NCBI GenBank assembly: GCA_001898185.1
Contig: MKTI01000006.1
Location: forward strand, 1-64,000
From: Cellulomonas sp. 73-145
Lineage (GTDB): Bacteria; Actinomycetota; Actinomycetes; Actinomycetales; Cellulomonadaceae
Direction: 5' to 3'
DNA: 64,000 bases
Under the pieces are notes generated by a model. That model made no database searches. It was not told the DNA's origin and saw only the letters and a list, made by a program, of their open reading frames with translations. Of the stretch, positions 34,344 to 44,201 are shown piece by piece (position 1 is the first letter of the stretch; every line of letters begins with the position of its first letter). The position numbers and the translations under genes were made by a program.

Positions 34344-35303
34344 TCAGGTGGCCTGGCCGGCGCGAAGAGCGCGGAGCCAGGTGCGGGCGTCGACGAACTC
34401 GGCGTCCGACGTGCCGGCGTGCACGGTCGGCGGGAGCGCGTCGGCGCGGGGGTAGGAACCGAGGAAGCGGACGTACGGGCAGCGTCGGCGCAGGCCCATG
34501 ATCGCCTCGCCGACGCGCTCGTCGAGGATGTGGCCCTCGGCGTCGATCGAGAAGGAGTACCGGCCCAGCGCGTCGCCGATGGGACGCGACTCGATGCGGG
34601 ACAGGTTCACGCCGCGCACGGCGAACTGCTCCAGCATGGCGAGCAGGGCACCCGCCTCGTTGTCCGGCAGGTGCACCACCAGGCTCGTCTTGTCGGCACC
34701 GGTCGGTGCGGGCACCTCGCCCGGGTGGCCGACGACGACGAACCGGGTGACCAGCGCGTCGTTGTCCGCCACCTCGTCGGCGAGCGCCGCCAGGCCGTAC
34801 GTCGGGACCGCAGCCGGCGGGACCAGGGCGGCGTCGAAGGCGAGCGGCGGGAGCGACGGGTCCGTGAGGCGCTCGGCGATCAGGGCCGCCGGCGCGGTGT
34901 TCGAGGTGGCCGGCACGTGGACGGCGTGCGGCAGGTGCTCCGCGAGCCAGTGGCGGCACTGCACCCAGGCGTGCGGGTGGGCGCTGATGCGGTGCACGTC
35001 GGCCAGCTGCCGGCCCGGCGCCGCGGCCAGCGTGAACTGGACGGGGACGAGGATCTCGCGCAGCACCACCAGGGGTTCGCCGGTTGCGAGCGCGTCGAGC
35101 GTTGCGGTGACGCCGCCCTCGACGGTGCTCTCGATCGCGACGACGGCGAAGTCGGCAGCACCCGCCCGGACGGCGCCGATCGCCGAGCCGACGTCCGTCT
35201 GCGGCAGCAGCACGGCCTCGTCGGGCCGCACCACCTGCAGCAGCGCCTCCTCGGTGAACGTGCCGGCCGGTCCGAGGTAGGCGTACCGGGGGCGGTCGCT
35301 CAT
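34344..35303 (-). CDS. pheA: Prephenate dehydratase
   Basis: This 319-aa monofunctional enzyme makes phenylpyruvate from prephenate in phenylalanine synthesis. The catalytic domain holds YAYLGPAGTFTEEAL, VAIESTVEGGVTATLD and the TRF motif (DALVTRFVVVG). A C-terminal ACT domain (TSLVVHLPDNEAGALLAMLE, SRIESRPIGD) should bind phenylalanine for feedback control. A perfect AGGAGG precedes ATG 35303. It lies alone on its strand between the hydrolase and the membrane phosphatase-like gene. Confidence 0.96.
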   Translation of the reverse strand: MSDRPRYAYLGPAGTFTEEALLQVVRPDEAVLLPQTDVGSAIGAVRAGAADFAVVAIESTVEGGVTATLDALATGEPLVVLREILVPVQFTLAAAPGRQLADVHRISAHPHAWVQCRHWLAEHLPHAVHVPATSNTAPAALIAERLTDPSLPPLAFDAALVPPAAVPTYGLAALADEVADNDALVTRFVVVGHPGEVPAPTGADKTSLVVHLPDNEAGALLAMLEQFAVRGVNLSRIESRPIGDALGRYSFSIDAEGHILDERVGEAIMGLRRRCPYVRFLGSYPRADALPPTVHAGTSDAEFVDARTWLRALRAGQAT

Positions 35304-35358
35304 CGGTCCTCCTGGAGGCCGTCGGGGTGGAGACGGGGTGCGCCCGTAGGCTAGCCGG

Positions 35359-37629
35359 GTGCGTGCCCGCGGCGGTGTCCCGTTCCGCGGCGGCCTTGCG
35401 GGTGGCCTGGTCAGAGGGCTGATGGCGGTGGTCCTGGCCGGTGTGGTGGGCGGGCTGGTGAGCGGTGCGGCGGTGGCCGGGCCCGCGTCCGGAACGGCGA
35501 CGGCGGCCACGACCGGCGCTGTGCCCGGTCCGGTGCTGCTGATCGGCACCAGCGGGGTGCGGTGGAGCGACGTGTCGGCCGAGGCGACGCCGGCCCTGTG
35601 GCGGTTGTCCCGCACGGCCGGGCTCGCGGTGGCGAGCACGCGCGGCGTCGAGCCGACCGGGTGCCCGGTGGACGGGTGGCTGACCGTGTCGGCGGGCACC
35701 AAGGCGGCGGCGGCGCGAGCCGGCGGGACGTGCGCTGCTCTCGACGAGCCGGTCGACGGCGCGGTGCCGGGGTGGGCTGCCGACCGGACGGCGCTGGCGT
35801 CGCAGCAGTACGACGCGAAGGCCGGGGCGCTCGGTGAGGTGCTGCGCGACGCCGGGGTGCCGGCGGCGGCGGTCGGTCCCGGTGCCGCGGTGGCGCTGGC
35901 CGGTGCGGACGGACGGGTGGTCGGGCGGTACCAGGCGGTGCCGTCGTCGGCGCAGCAGGTCACCGGGGTGGTACGCGAGGCGCTGAGGTCCGCTCGCGTC
36001 GTCGTGGTCGACGCCGGGGCCGTGCGCGCCGGGTCTCCGGACGCATCAGCCTCGACACGCTCGGCACAGCTGACCGCGGTCGACTCGGTGGTCGGTGCCG
36101 CGCTCGATGCCGCCGACCCGGGCACCACCGTGCTGGTCGCCTCGCTGACCGACTCCGGCAGCCCCGACCTGCAGCTGGTCGCCGCGACAGGACCGGCTCC
36201 GGACGGCGGCCGGTACGACGGTGCCATGCTCAGGTCCGGAGCGACGCGGCAGACGGGTCTGGTGCAGACGGCGGACGTCCCGGCCACCGTGCTGGCCGCG
36301 CTCGGCGCGCGGGACCGCAGCGCCGGGCTGGTCGGCTCGACGATCGGCCGCACCCCCGGCCCCTCGACCGCCGATGCCCGGCTGGCCCGCCTGCTCGACG
36401 TGCAGCGCGAGGCGCTGGCGATCACCCGCGTCTCCGGCACGTTCAATGCCGTGCTGCTGGTCCTGGTCGTGGCCTTCGTCGCCGTCGCCGGTCTGCTGCT
36501 GCGCGGCGACCGGCGGCCGTCGCGGCCGGTGCGCCGGACCCTGCAGGTGGCCGGCCCGGTGGTCGCGCTGCTGCCCGTCTCGTCGTTCCTGGTCGCGCTG
36601 GTGCCGTGGTGGCGCGCCGGTGCGCCGGCCCTGGCTCTCGGTGCGGCGGCCCTCGGCTGGGCGGTGCTGCTGGCGGTGCCGGCACTGGCGGGTCCGTGGC
36701 GGCGCATCGTGCTGGGGACGGCTGCCGCGGTGGCCGCCGTCACGGCCGGTGTGCTGCTGGCCGACGCGGTGCTCGGCTCACCGCTGACCGTGGACACCCC
36801 GATGGGCGGGCACCGGCTGCTCGGCGCACGGTTCTACGGCTGGAGCAACCAGGCGTTCGCCCTGGCGGCGACGGCCGGGATGGTGCTCGCGGTGGTGGTC
36901 GCCGACCTGCTGGTACGGCGGGGGCGGCGGTGGGCCGGCGTCGCGGCCGTCGCCGTGCTGGGCCTGGTGGTGCTCGTCGTGGACGGCACGCCGGGGCTCG
37001 GCAGCGATGCGGGCGGGCCGGTGGCGCTGCTGCTGATGTTCGGGCTGCTCGCCGTGGTGGTCAGCGGGCGGCGGGTCCGGTGGCGGACCGTCCTGCTGGG
37101 GCTGGGCGCCGGCGTGCTCGTCGTCGGGACCCTGATGGTGCTCGACTACCTGCGGCCACCGGCGGAGCGGACCCACCTGGGCCGGTTCGTCGCGACCCTG
37201 CTGCAGGGCGGCCTGTGGACGGTGCTCGCCCGCAAGGAGTCCGCGAACCTGCACGTGCTGGGCGACTGGCGCGTGCTGGTGCTGCTGGTCGGTGCCGTGG
37301 CGCTGGGCTGGTTGGCGCTGGTCCGGCACGCGCGTCGGCGCGGGCGCCGGTTGCGCGACACGGACCTCGGAGGACTCGTCCCCCGCGTTCCGCTGCTGCG
37401 CGCCGGGCTCGCGGCGTGGGGAGCGGCGATGGTGGTCGGGTTCCTGATGAACGACTCCGGGATCATCATCCCCGCGATCGGGATCGCGCTCCTGGCTCCG
37501 CTGCTGCTCGCCGCCGTCGCGCGCCTGCGCGACGGCGACCGGAACGCGGACGGCCGGAGCGAGGACGGCCGGAACGAGGACGGCCCGGACGTCAGAGCTG
37601 CGGACCCCGGGCCGGCCGTCTCGGGCTGA
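35359..37629 (+). CDS. Large membrane protein with alkaline-phosphatase-like ectodomain
   Basis: This 756-aa protein has an N-terminal hydrophobic signal anchor (residues 18-42), an extracytoplasmic domain of about 320 residues with features of the alkaline-phosphatase/sulfatase fold (PVLLIGTSGVRWSDVS, then TADVPATVLAALG), and some nine to ten membrane helices after residue 365. The usual metal-binding Asp/His set is not obvious, so activity is doubtful. The C-terminus carries a DGRSEDGRNEDG tandem repeat. GTG 35359 follows TAGGCT by 6 nt. Its 3' end overlaps the convergent glycosyltransferase gene by 38 bp. Confidence 0.75.
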   Translation: MRARGGVPFRGGLAGGLVRGLMAVVLAGVVGGLVSGAAVAGPASGTATAATTGAVPGPVLLIGTSGVRWSDVSAEATPALWRLSRTAGLAVASTRGVEPTGCPVDGWLTVSAGTKAAAARAGGTCAALDEPVDGAVPGWAADRTALASQQYDAKAGALGEVLRDAGVPAAAVGPGAAVALAGADGRVVGRYQAVPSSAQQVTGVVREALRSARVVVVDAGAVRAGSPDASASTRSAQLTAVDSVVGAALDAADPGTTVLVASLTDSGSPDLQLVAATGPAPDGGRYDGAMLRSGATRQTGLVQTADVPATVLAALGARDRSAGLVGSTIGRTPGPSTADARLARLLDVQREALAITRVSGTFNAVLLVLVVAFVAVAGLLLRGDRRPSRPVRRTLQVAGPVVALLPVSSFLVALVPWWRAGAPALALGAAALGWAVLLAVPALAGPWRRIVLGTAAAVAAVTAGVLLADAVLGSPLTVDTPMGGHRLLGARFYGWSNQAFALAATAGMVLAVVVADLLVRRGRRWAGVAAVAVLGLVVLVVDGTPGLGSDAGGPVALLLMFGLLAVVVSGRRVRWRTVLLGLGAGVLVVGTLMVLDYLRPPAERTHLGRFVATLLQGGLWTVLARKESANLHVLGDWRVLVLLVGAVALGWLALVRHARRRGRRLRDTDLGGLVPRVPLLRAGLAAWGAAMVVGFLMNDSGIIIPAIGIALLAPLLLAAVARLRDGDRNADGRSEDGRNEDGPDVRAADPGPAVSG

Positions 37630-38500
37630 GCACGCCGCGCACCACGCCCGCGGCGGCGCGGGCTCGCCGGGAGCTCAGCGCCAGCTGCACGTCCCGGTAC
37701 TGCGCCGCCCGGTGCAGCTGACCCTTCCAGTCCGCTCCCGACGGGCGGTGGCGCAGGTCGCACGGCACCTCGAGCACCCGGAACCCCTGCCGCAGCAGGT
37801 CGATGGTCATCCCCGTCTCGACGCCCCAGCCGTGGGCCAGCGGCGTCGCCGCCTCGAACGCCTCCCGCGTCAGGCAGCGCATGCCGGACAGGGGCTGCGT
37901 GGGCGTCCACCCGGTGAGGGCCGCGATCCCGTGGCGCGCGGCGCCGGTGACGATGCCGTGCCCACCCGCGCCGGGCTGCGGCGGCAGCAGGGCGATCGTC
38001 AGGTCCGCCTCGCCGGACAGCACGGGCGGCACCAGCGGGGCGGCGTGCACAGCGGACTCCGCCAGGTCGCCGTCGAGGAACAGCAGGAACCGCGGCGGCC
38101 GGTCCGGCGCGTCGCGCATCGCGACGACGGCGGCACCGGTCTCCATCGCGGCGGCCTTGCCGCGGTTGTGGGAGTGGCGCACGACGACGGCGCCGGCCTC
38201 CCGCGCGACGTGCTGGGTGGCGTCCTCCGAGCCGTCGTCGACCACCAGCACCAGGTCGACACCCGGGATGGCCCGCGCCGAGCGCACCGTCGTGGCGATG
38301 CGCCGCGACTCGTCCTTGGCGGGGATGATCACCGCCACCCGCTGCCGGCGCGGCGGGCGGCCGGCGCCGAGGCGCACCGACTCGGCACGCGCCGGTCGGG
38401 AGGGGGCGGGGTTCGACGAGGGGGCGGGGTCGCCGGCAGGCTCGCCCTGAGGGTCGGTGACCTCTGCCTGCGCGCGGGTGCTGTCGCCGGACCTGGTCAC
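37592..38500 (-). CDS. Family 2 glycosyltransferase
   Basis: This 302-aa GT-A enzyme follows the dolichyl-phosphate-mannose/glucosyl-3-phosphoglycerate synthase style: VAVIIPAKDESRRI at about residue 55, the VVDDGSEDAT motif, and LLFLDGDLAES as the metal-binding DxD. A disordered Pro/Ser N-terminus of about 50 residues precedes it. No membrane helix is seen. GTG 38500 lies 6 nt after TAGGCT (leaderless type). It converges with the phosphatase-fold membrane gene and overlaps it by 38 bp. Confidence 0.88.
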   Translation of the reverse strand: MTRSGDSTRAQAEVTDPQGEPAGDPAPSSNPAPSRPARAESVRLGAGRPPRRQRVAVIIPAKDESRRIATTVRSARAIPGVDLVLVVDDGSEDATQHVAREAGAVVVRHSHNRGKAAAMETGAAVVAMRDAPDRPPRFLLFLDGDLAESAVHAAPLVPPVLSGEADLTIALLPPQPGAGGHGIVTGAARHGIAALTGWTPTQPLSGMRCLTREAFEAATPLAHGWGVETGMTIDLLRQGFRVLEVPCDLRHRPSGADWKGQLHRAAQYRDVQLALSSRRARAAAGVVRGVLSPRRPARGPQL

Positions 38501-38597
38501 GTGACCAGCCTAACGAGAGCCCTCGGACCGTCGCCGGTCGAGGGCCACGTTCACCCGGACGGCCGCCTGGCGGAGAGCACCCCGGGCAGCCAGGCCG

Positions 38598-39422
38598 TCA
38601 GCGCAGGGTGACCTGACGCGCCACCAGGCCGGCGCGGGCGCGGCGGGCGTCGGCGTCCAGCGGGGAGTCGTCGGCCACGGCCGCGGCGAACCGCGGGGCG
38701 AACGCCGCGAGCGCGTCCTCGATCTCCTCGGCCTCGGTGCCGCGGGCGAGCTCCCACACCGGGACCACCAGGCCGGCCGCACGGAAGTAGCCGATGAACT
38801 TGGCGTCCTCGAAGCCCGACTCGCGGCGGCCGTGCAGGCGGGCGAGCCCGTCCAGCACCTGCTGCTCGTCGAGCGGCTGCACCCAGCGCAGGAACTCCTT
38901 GGCACCCATCCGACACCAGTACGCGGACTCGACACCGGGCAGCTTGCGGGTGTCGATGATCCCGGAGTCGGCCTCCTCGAGGGCCGCCTCCACGTCCGGG
39001 GTGCGCTCCGCGGCGGGGTCGAGCCAGTACTCGAACGAGTCGAGCAGGGTCACCTCGAACGGCACGGACAGGTCCAGCACGTCCTGCAGGCGGGGGCCGG
39101 CGGTGGGCAGGCCGAGGTTCTCGATCGCGGTGCCCGGCTCGGCATCCAGCGCGCGCAGCAGGGCCTCGGCGAGGTCGCGGCTGGCGTCGCCGGAGCTGCT
39201 GCGCGTCTGCAGCGCGAGCATCACGGTGCCGTCGGCACGGTGCAGGGCCGCCCACGCGTCCGGGAGGACGGTGGTGACTACGACGTCGCGCGCACCGTGC
39301 TCGGCGGTGGTCCGGACGGTCGCCGTCGCGGCCGGCACCAGCTCGCGCATCGCGACCCAGTCCGTCTCACCGGGCAGGTTCTCGAACGGTCGCAGCACGA
39401 AGGAGGTGGTCGTCTTGGCCAT
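38598..39422 (-). CDS. DUF5926-family protein
   Basis: This 274-aa protein matches the actinobacterial DUF5926 pattern: [20 protein letters not shown] at the start, [12 protein letters not shown] in the middle and [20 protein letters not shown] towards the end. The family is conserved and cytoplasmic; its function is unknown to me. ATG 39422 follows TAGGTT by 7 nt with no ribosome-binding site. It is divergent from pgm with 57 bp between start codons. Confidence 0.85.
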   Translation of the reverse strand: MAKTTTSFVLRPFENLPGETDWVAMRELVPAATATVRTTAEHGARDVVVTTVLPDAWAALHRADGTVMLALQTRSSSGDASRDLAEALLRALDAEPGTAIENLGLPTAGPRLQDVLDLSVPFEVTLLDSFEYWLDPAAERTPDVEAALEEADSGIIDTRKLPGVESAYWCRMGAKEFLRWVQPLDEQQVLDGLARLHGRRESGFEDAKFIGYFRAAGLVVPVWELARGTEAEEIEDALAAFAPRFAAAVADDSPLDADARRARAGLVARQVTLR

Positions 39423-39479
39423 GGGGCACAACCTATCGGCCGCGTGCGGGAACCCCTGACGGTGGTGGAGGATCCCCCC

Positions 39480-41165
39480 ATGGACCCGCGCGCCGGAACG
39501 CCTGCCCGCCCCGAGGACCTCATCGACGTGGACGCCCTGGTCGGGGCGTACTACGACCGGGTCCCGGACCTCGCCGATCCCGCCCAGAAGGTGGTGTTCG
39601 GCACCAGCGGGCACCGCGGCTCGTCCCTCGACGGCGCGTTCAACGAGGCGCACATCGTCGCGATCACCGCGGCGATCGTCGAGTACCGCCGCGGCCAGGG
39701 CACCGACGGCCCCCTGTTCATCGGGCGGGACACGCACGGGCTGTCCGAGCCGGCGTGGCGCTCGGCCCTCGAGGTGCTGGCGGCAGCCGGCGTCGAGGTG
39801 CGGGTCGACGCGCGCGACTCCTGGACCCCCACCCCGGCGGTGTCCCACGCGATCCTGCTGTTCAACGGCGCCGGCACGGCGGCCGGGGTCCGCACGCAGG
39901 GCCCGGGGCTGGCCGACGGCATCGTCGTGACCCCGTCGCACAACCCGCCCCGCGACGGCGGCTTCAAGTACAACCCGCCGCACGGCGGCCCGGCGGACTC
40001 CGACGCGACCGGCTGGATCGCCTCCCGCGCCAACGAGATCCTCGCGTCCGGGTGGCGGTCGGTGCCGCGCGTCAGCCTCGAGCAGGCGCTGGCGGCCGAC
40101 ACCACCCGCAAGCACGACTACCTGTCCAGCTACGTCGACGACCTGGCCAACGTGATCGACCTCGAGGCGATCCGGACCGCCGGGGTGCGGATCGGCGCCG
40201 ACCCGCTCGGGGGCGCGTCCGTCGAGTACTGGGCGGCGATCGGCGAGCGGTACGGGCTGGACCTGACCGTGGTGAACCCGACGGTGGACCCGCGGTGGGC
40301 GTTCATGACGCTGGACTGGGACGGCAAGATCCGCATGGACTGCTCGTCGCCGTACGCGATGGCGTCCCTGGTCACGCGCATGAGCCCGGCGTCGGGGATG
40401 GCCGCGCCCTTCGACATCGCCACGGGCAACGACGCCGACTCCGACCGGCACGGGATCGTCACGCCGGACGGCGGGCTGATGAACCCCAACCACTACCTCG
40501 CGGTGATGGTCAGCTACCTGTACGGGGGCGGACGGCCCGGGTGGCCGGCCGGCACGGCGGTGGGCAAGACGGTGGTGTCGTCGTCCCTGATGGACCGAGT
40601 GGTGGCCGACCTGGGCCGGCGGCTGCTCGAGGTGCCGGTCGGGTTCAAGTGGTTCGTGCCCGGGCTGATCGACGGGTCCGTCGGGTTCGGCGGCGAGGAG
40701 TCGGCCGGTGCGTCGTTCCTGCGGACGGACGGCACCGTGTGGACCACCGACAAGGACGGGATGGTCCCGGCGCTGCTCGCCTCGGAGATCCTGGCGACGA
40801 CGGGCAAGTCGCCCAGCCAGCACCACGCCGACCTCGTCTCCCGGTTCGGGCAGTCCTGGTACGCGCGCGTCGACGCCCCCGCGACCCGCGAGGAGAAGGC
40901 GACCCTCGCGGCGCTCTCCCCCGAGCAGGTGAAGGCGACGACGCTCGCCGGCCAGGACATCACCGACCGGCTGACGCGGGCGCCCGGGAACGACGCGGCG
41001 ATCGGCGGTCTGAAGGTGACGACGAAGGACGCCTGGTTCGCCGCACGGCCGTCGGGGACCGAGGACGTCTACAAGATCTACGCCGAGTCGTTCGTCTCGG
41101 CCGAGCACCTGGCGCAGGTGCAGGCCGAGGCGAAGGACGTGGTGTCGGCGGCGCTGGCGGGCTGA
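39480..41165 (+). CDS. pgm: Phosphoglucomutase, alpha-D-glucose specific
   Basis: This 561-aa enzyme interconverts glucose-1-phosphate and glucose-6-phosphate. The active-site phosphoserine is Ser153 in [13 protein letters not shown]; the Mg2+ loop is DADSDRHG; the sugar-binding [10 protein letters not shown] and the phosphate-binding [12 protein letters not shown] motifs are intact. ATG 39480 has GGAGG 10 nt upstream. It supplies hexose phosphates for glycogen/trehalose metabolism and cell wall. A 24-bp tandem duplication covers the stop codon. Confidence 0.96.
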   Translation: MDPRAGTPARPEDLIDVDALVGAYYDRVPDLADPAQKVVFGTSGHRGSSLDGAFNEAHIVAITAAIVEYRRGQGTDGPLFIGRDTHGLSEPAWRSALEVLAAAGVEVRVDARDSWTPTPAVSHAILLFNGAGTAAGVRTQGPGLADGIVVTPSHNPPRDGGFKYNPPHGGPADSDATGWIASRANEILASGWRSVPRVSLEQALAADTTRKHDYLSSYVDDLANVIDLEAIRTAGVRIGADPLGGASVEYWAAIGERYGLDLTVVNPTVDPRWAFMTLDWDGKIRMDCSSPYAMASLVTRMSPASGMAAPFDIATGNDADSDRHGIVTPDGGLMNPNHYLAVMVSYLYGGGRPGWPAGTAVGKTVVSSSLMDRVVADLGRRLLEVPVGFKWFVPGLIDGSVGFGGEESAGASFLRTDGTVWTTDKDGMVPALLASEILATTGKSPSQHHADLVSRFGQSWYARVDAPATREEKATLAALSPEQVKATTLAGQDITDRLTRAPGNDAAIGGLKVTTKDAWFAARPSGTEDVYKIYAESFVSAEHLAQVQAEAKDVVSAALAG

Positions 41166-41204
41166 GCTGGGCCGGCGCCGGCGGGCTGAGCTGGGCCGGC
41201 GCCG
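41157..41204 (+). repeat. Perfect 24-bp tandem duplication across the pgm stop
   Basis: The unit 5'-GCGGGCTGAGCTGGGCCGGC-GCCG occurs twice without mismatch, at 41157-41180 and 41181-41204. The first copy contains the last pgm codons and the TGA. The duplicated sequence includes a self-complementary GGCCGGCGCCGG core that could form a transcript hairpin. Confidence 0.85.
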
Positions 41205-41239
41205 GACGGGATGTCGGCGCCGGCTGACAGACTGGCGGC

Positions 41240-42448
41240 ATGCTCACCCCGTACCGCGACGTCTTGTCGCGCCCGGGGGCGCTGACCTTCTCGGCCGCAG
41301 CGGCGATCGCGCGGCTGCCGATGTCGATGGTGGGCATCGGCGTGGTGCTGGCGGTCAGCTCGCTGTACGGGTCCTACACGCTGGCCGGTGCGGTGTCCGC
41401 GACGTACATCGTCGCCCAGGCCGTCGCCGCGCCGGTGCTCGGCGGCTGGGTGGACCGCTTCGGGCAGTCGCGGGTGATGCGTCCGGCGACCGTGCTGGCC
41501 GGCGGCGGGATGCTCCTGCTCGCGGCAGCGTCCGCGATGCAGGCACCCGCGGTGTGGCTCTTCGGGGCCGCCGTGCTGATCGGCGCCGGCAGCGGCTCGT
41601 TCGGGTCGCTGGTGCGCGCGCGGTGGACCTGGGTGCTGGCCGGTGACGGGCGGGCGGTGCACACCGCCTACTCGCTGGAGTCCGCGCTGGACGAGCTGGT
41701 GTTCGTGGTCGGTCCGGTGACGGTGACGATGCTGGCGACGGCCGTCCGGCCGGAGGCCGGCCTGGTGGTGGCGGCCATCGGCGTGGTGGGCGGCGGGCTG
41801 TGGTTCTGCGCGCAACGCGCCACCGAGCCGCCCGCCGTGCGGCGAACCGAGGGCCGCGCGCGCGGCACGGTGCTGCGGCTGCCGGCGATGGCGGTGCTCG
41901 CCGTGGTGTTCGTGCCGATGGGCGGGCTGTTCGGCGCCACCGAGGTGGCGACCGTCGCCTTCGCCGACGAGCACGGCAACAAGGGCGCCGCGGGGTTCGT
42001 GCTGGCGACGTTCGCCCTCGGGTCGCTGCTGGCGGGCCTGCTGTACGGCGCGCGGGCATGGGCGGCACCGCTGCACCGGCGCTTCGCGGGGGCCGTCGCC
42101 GCGCTGGCGGTCGGCGTGTGCCTGTTCGTCCTGGTCGACAGCCTGTGGGCGCTGGCCGCGGTGATGTTCGCCGTCGGGTTCACCATCTCCCCGTCGATCA
42201 TCACCGGCAACGGCCTGGTGCAGGCGCACGTGCCGCCGGGACGGCTGACGGAGGGGCTGACGTGGGTCGGCACCGCGCTGAACGTCGGGGTGTCGATCGC
42301 GTCGTCGCTCGCCGGGGCGCAGGTGGACGCCGGCGGCGCCCGCGCCGCCTACCTGGTGGTGGTGGCGTGCGGCGGGGCGGTCCTCGTCGCGACGGTGCTC
42401 GCGCTCCGCGTCCTGCGCGCGGGCACACCCGAACCCGCCGGCGCCTGA
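41240..42448 (+). CDS. MFS transporter
   Basis: This 402-aa protein has twelve predicted helices with the MFS loop 2-3 signature in the form GGWVDRFGQSRVMR. The second half begins after an Arg-rich loop (RRTEGRARGTVLRLP). The substrate is unknown; small drug-efflux-type carriers look similar. ATG 41240 follows CAGACT by 6 nt with no ribosome-binding site. Confidence 0.85.
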   Translation: MLTPYRDVLSRPGALTFSAAAAIARLPMSMVGIGVVLAVSSLYGSYTLAGAVSATYIVAQAVAAPVLGGWVDRFGQSRVMRPATVLAGGGMLLLAAASAMQAPAVWLFGAAVLIGAGSGSFGSLVRARWTWVLAGDGRAVHTAYSLESALDELVFVVGPVTVTMLATAVRPEAGLVVAAIGVVGGGLWFCAQRATEPPAVRRTEGRARGTVLRLPAMAVLAVVFVPMGGLFGATEVATVAFADEHGNKGAAGFVLATFALGSLLAGLLYGARAWAAPLHRRFAGAVAALAVGVCLFVLVDSLWALAAVMFAVGFTISPSIITGNGLVQAHVPPGRLTEGLTWVGTALNVGVSIASSLAGAQVDAGGARAAYLVVVACGGAVLVATVLALRVLRAGTPEPAGA

Positions 42449-42461
42449 GGCGCCGCCGGGA

Positions 42462-43010
42462 TCAGCCGTCCGACCGCATGCCGAACGACATGTGGCCGCC
42501 GAGGTAGCCGCTGGCGCCGGCGGCCCCGCCCGCGGCCAGCGCGGCGACCACGCCGAGCCCGTGGTTCCCGCGCCGGCGAGCCATCCAGGACAGGCCGTAC
42601 AGGGCCGCGGCGACCCCGTTCAGGCCGGCGTGCACCACACCGACGCGCCGCGTCCGCTCGTTGCTGTTCTCCCAGTCGGCCAGACCGGCCGCGATGGTCG
42701 GTCCGGTGGCGAGCAGCCCGAGCCCGATCAACCGCCGGGCGGCCGGGCGGGCCGACGGGCCGCCCACCAGGTCGAGCACGGTGGCGGACATCCAGAGGCC
42801 GAGCGGCACGTCGGTCAGCAGCGGGTGCAGCTTGTGGCCGATCGGGTCGCCGCGCAGCACCGAGGCGCGGGTGTCGCTGCCCACCACGGCGCGGGCGACG
42901 GGTGCGAGCTGGTCCACCACGCCGTCGAGGCGCTCGTCGTGCTCGAGGCCGGCTGCCATGCGCGCCGGTGCGGGCTCGGGGGCGTGGCCGCTGGAGTGCG
43001 CAGAGGTCAT
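42462..43010 (-). CDS. DUF2231-family membrane protein
   Basis: This 182-aa protein has the DUF2231 core: GHKLHPLLTDVPLGLWMSAT with the His that could bind a cofactor, followed by four hydrophobic helices. The family's function is not established; members often sit near redox genes. ATG 43010 has GGAG upstream. It converges on the MFS gene with 13 bp between. Confidence 0.8.
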   Translation of the reverse strand: MTSAHSSGHAPEPAPARMAAGLEHDERLDGVVDQLAPVARAVVGSDTRASVLRGDPIGHKLHPLLTDVPLGLWMSATVLDLVGGPSARPAARRLIGLGLLATGPTIAAGLADWENSNERTRRVGVVHAGLNGVAAALYGLSWMARRRGNHGLGVVAALAAGGAAGASGYLGGHMSFGMRSDG

Positions 43011-43099
43011 GGTCGGCTCCGGTGGTCGGGGGACGAGCAGGACGTCCAGCATCACGCGGGGCCACCGAGCCCGCACGGCGAGCCCTAGGCTGACCGGCC

Positions 43100-44134
43100 G
43101 TGAGCACGGGCACCCAGGACCGGTCCACGGCGCCCGAGGACGTCGTCCCCGGCGCCGAGCAGCACGTCGACGAACTCGCCGCCCTGCGTGGCGCCCTCGC
43201 GCCGCTGGGCCACGCCGCCCGGGCCGAGCGGCTGACCGGCGGCATGTTCGCCACCACGTTCCTGGTGACGTTCGACGACGGCAGCGAGGCGGTGGTCAAG
43301 ACCGCGCCGACCCACCAGGACCGCCTGCTGACCTACGAGCACGACCTGGTCCGCAGCGAGGCGCTGGTGTACCGGTTGCTCGCGGACGTCCCGGGCGTGC
43401 CGGTGCCGCGGGTGCTGCTCGAGGACTTCTCCCGGTCCGTGTGGCCCGGCGACCTGGTCGCGGCGAGCCGCCTGGGTGGCACGCCGTGGGGCGACTGCGG
43501 GCTGGGGTCGGTGGACGACGATCCCCGTGCCGCCCGCGCGCAGCACGAGCTCGGGGCGCTGATGGGGCGGCTGCACGCGGTGACCGGGCCGGTGTTCGGG
43601 TACGTCGGTGAGGCGTCGCCGCTGCGGGCCGGCACCTGGGCAGAGGCGTTCGGGCTGATGGTCGAGGCTGCGCTCGGCGACGCCGAGCGGTGGGCGGTGC
43701 CCGTCCCGGCCGACGAGGTCCGGGCGACGCTGTCCCGGCACCGGCCGACGCTGGACCAGGTGCGCACCCCGGTGCTGGTGCACACGGACCTGTGGCCGGG
43801 GAACCTGTTCCTCGACCCGGCGACCGGTGAGCTGGTCGGCGTGATCGACCCCGAGCGCGCCCTGTGGGGCGACCCGGCGTTCGAGCTGGTCGGCGCCGAC
43901 CAGCTGGGCCGCGGCCCCGTGCCGGCGGGCCTGCTCGCCGGGTACGCCTCGGTCGCCGAGGCACCGGACCTCGACGACCAGGCCGTCCGCGCCCGGATCG
44001 AGCTGTACCGGCTCTACTTCGCGCTGATCATGCGGGTGGAGCTGGTGCCGCGCGCGTACGAGGGCGACTGGGTGGACGGCCACCGCGCCACGCTCGAGAC
44101 GAACCTGCGCGCGGCCCTCGACTCGCTCGCCTGA
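43100..44134 (+). CDS. APH/ChoK-fold phosphotransferase
   Basis: This 344-aa protein has the aminoglycoside-phosphotransferase fold. The Brenner motif VLVHTDLWPGNLF gives the catalytic Asp and Asn; VIDPERALWGDPAFEL gives the metal-binding Asp. The N-lobe Lys is in EAVVKTAPTHQD. The family covers antibiotic kinases, choline/fructosamine kinases and others; sequence does not fix the substrate. GTG 43100 follows TAGGCT (43086-43091) by 8 nt with no ribosome-binding site. Confidence 0.88.
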   Translation: MSTGTQDRSTAPEDVVPGAEQHVDELAALRGALAPLGHAARAERLTGGMFATTFLVTFDDGSEAVVKTAPTHQDRLLTYEHDLVRSEALVYRLLADVPGVPVPRVLLEDFSRSVWPGDLVAASRLGGTPWGDCGLGSVDDDPRAARAQHELGALMGRLHAVTGPVFGYVGEASPLRAGTWAEAFGLMVEAALGDAERWAVPVPADEVRATLSRHRPTLDQVRTPVLVHTDLWPGNLFLDPATGELVGVIDPERALWGDPAFELVGADQLGRGPVPAGLLAGYASVAEAPDLDDQAVRARIELYRLYFALIMRVELVPRAYEGDWVDGHRATLETNLRAALDSLA

Positions 44135-44201
44135 ACCGACCGGGGGGTGGGGTCGTCCTCCCTCCTGCTCCCGGAGCCGACGGCGAGGCGCGGGCGCCGG
44201 C

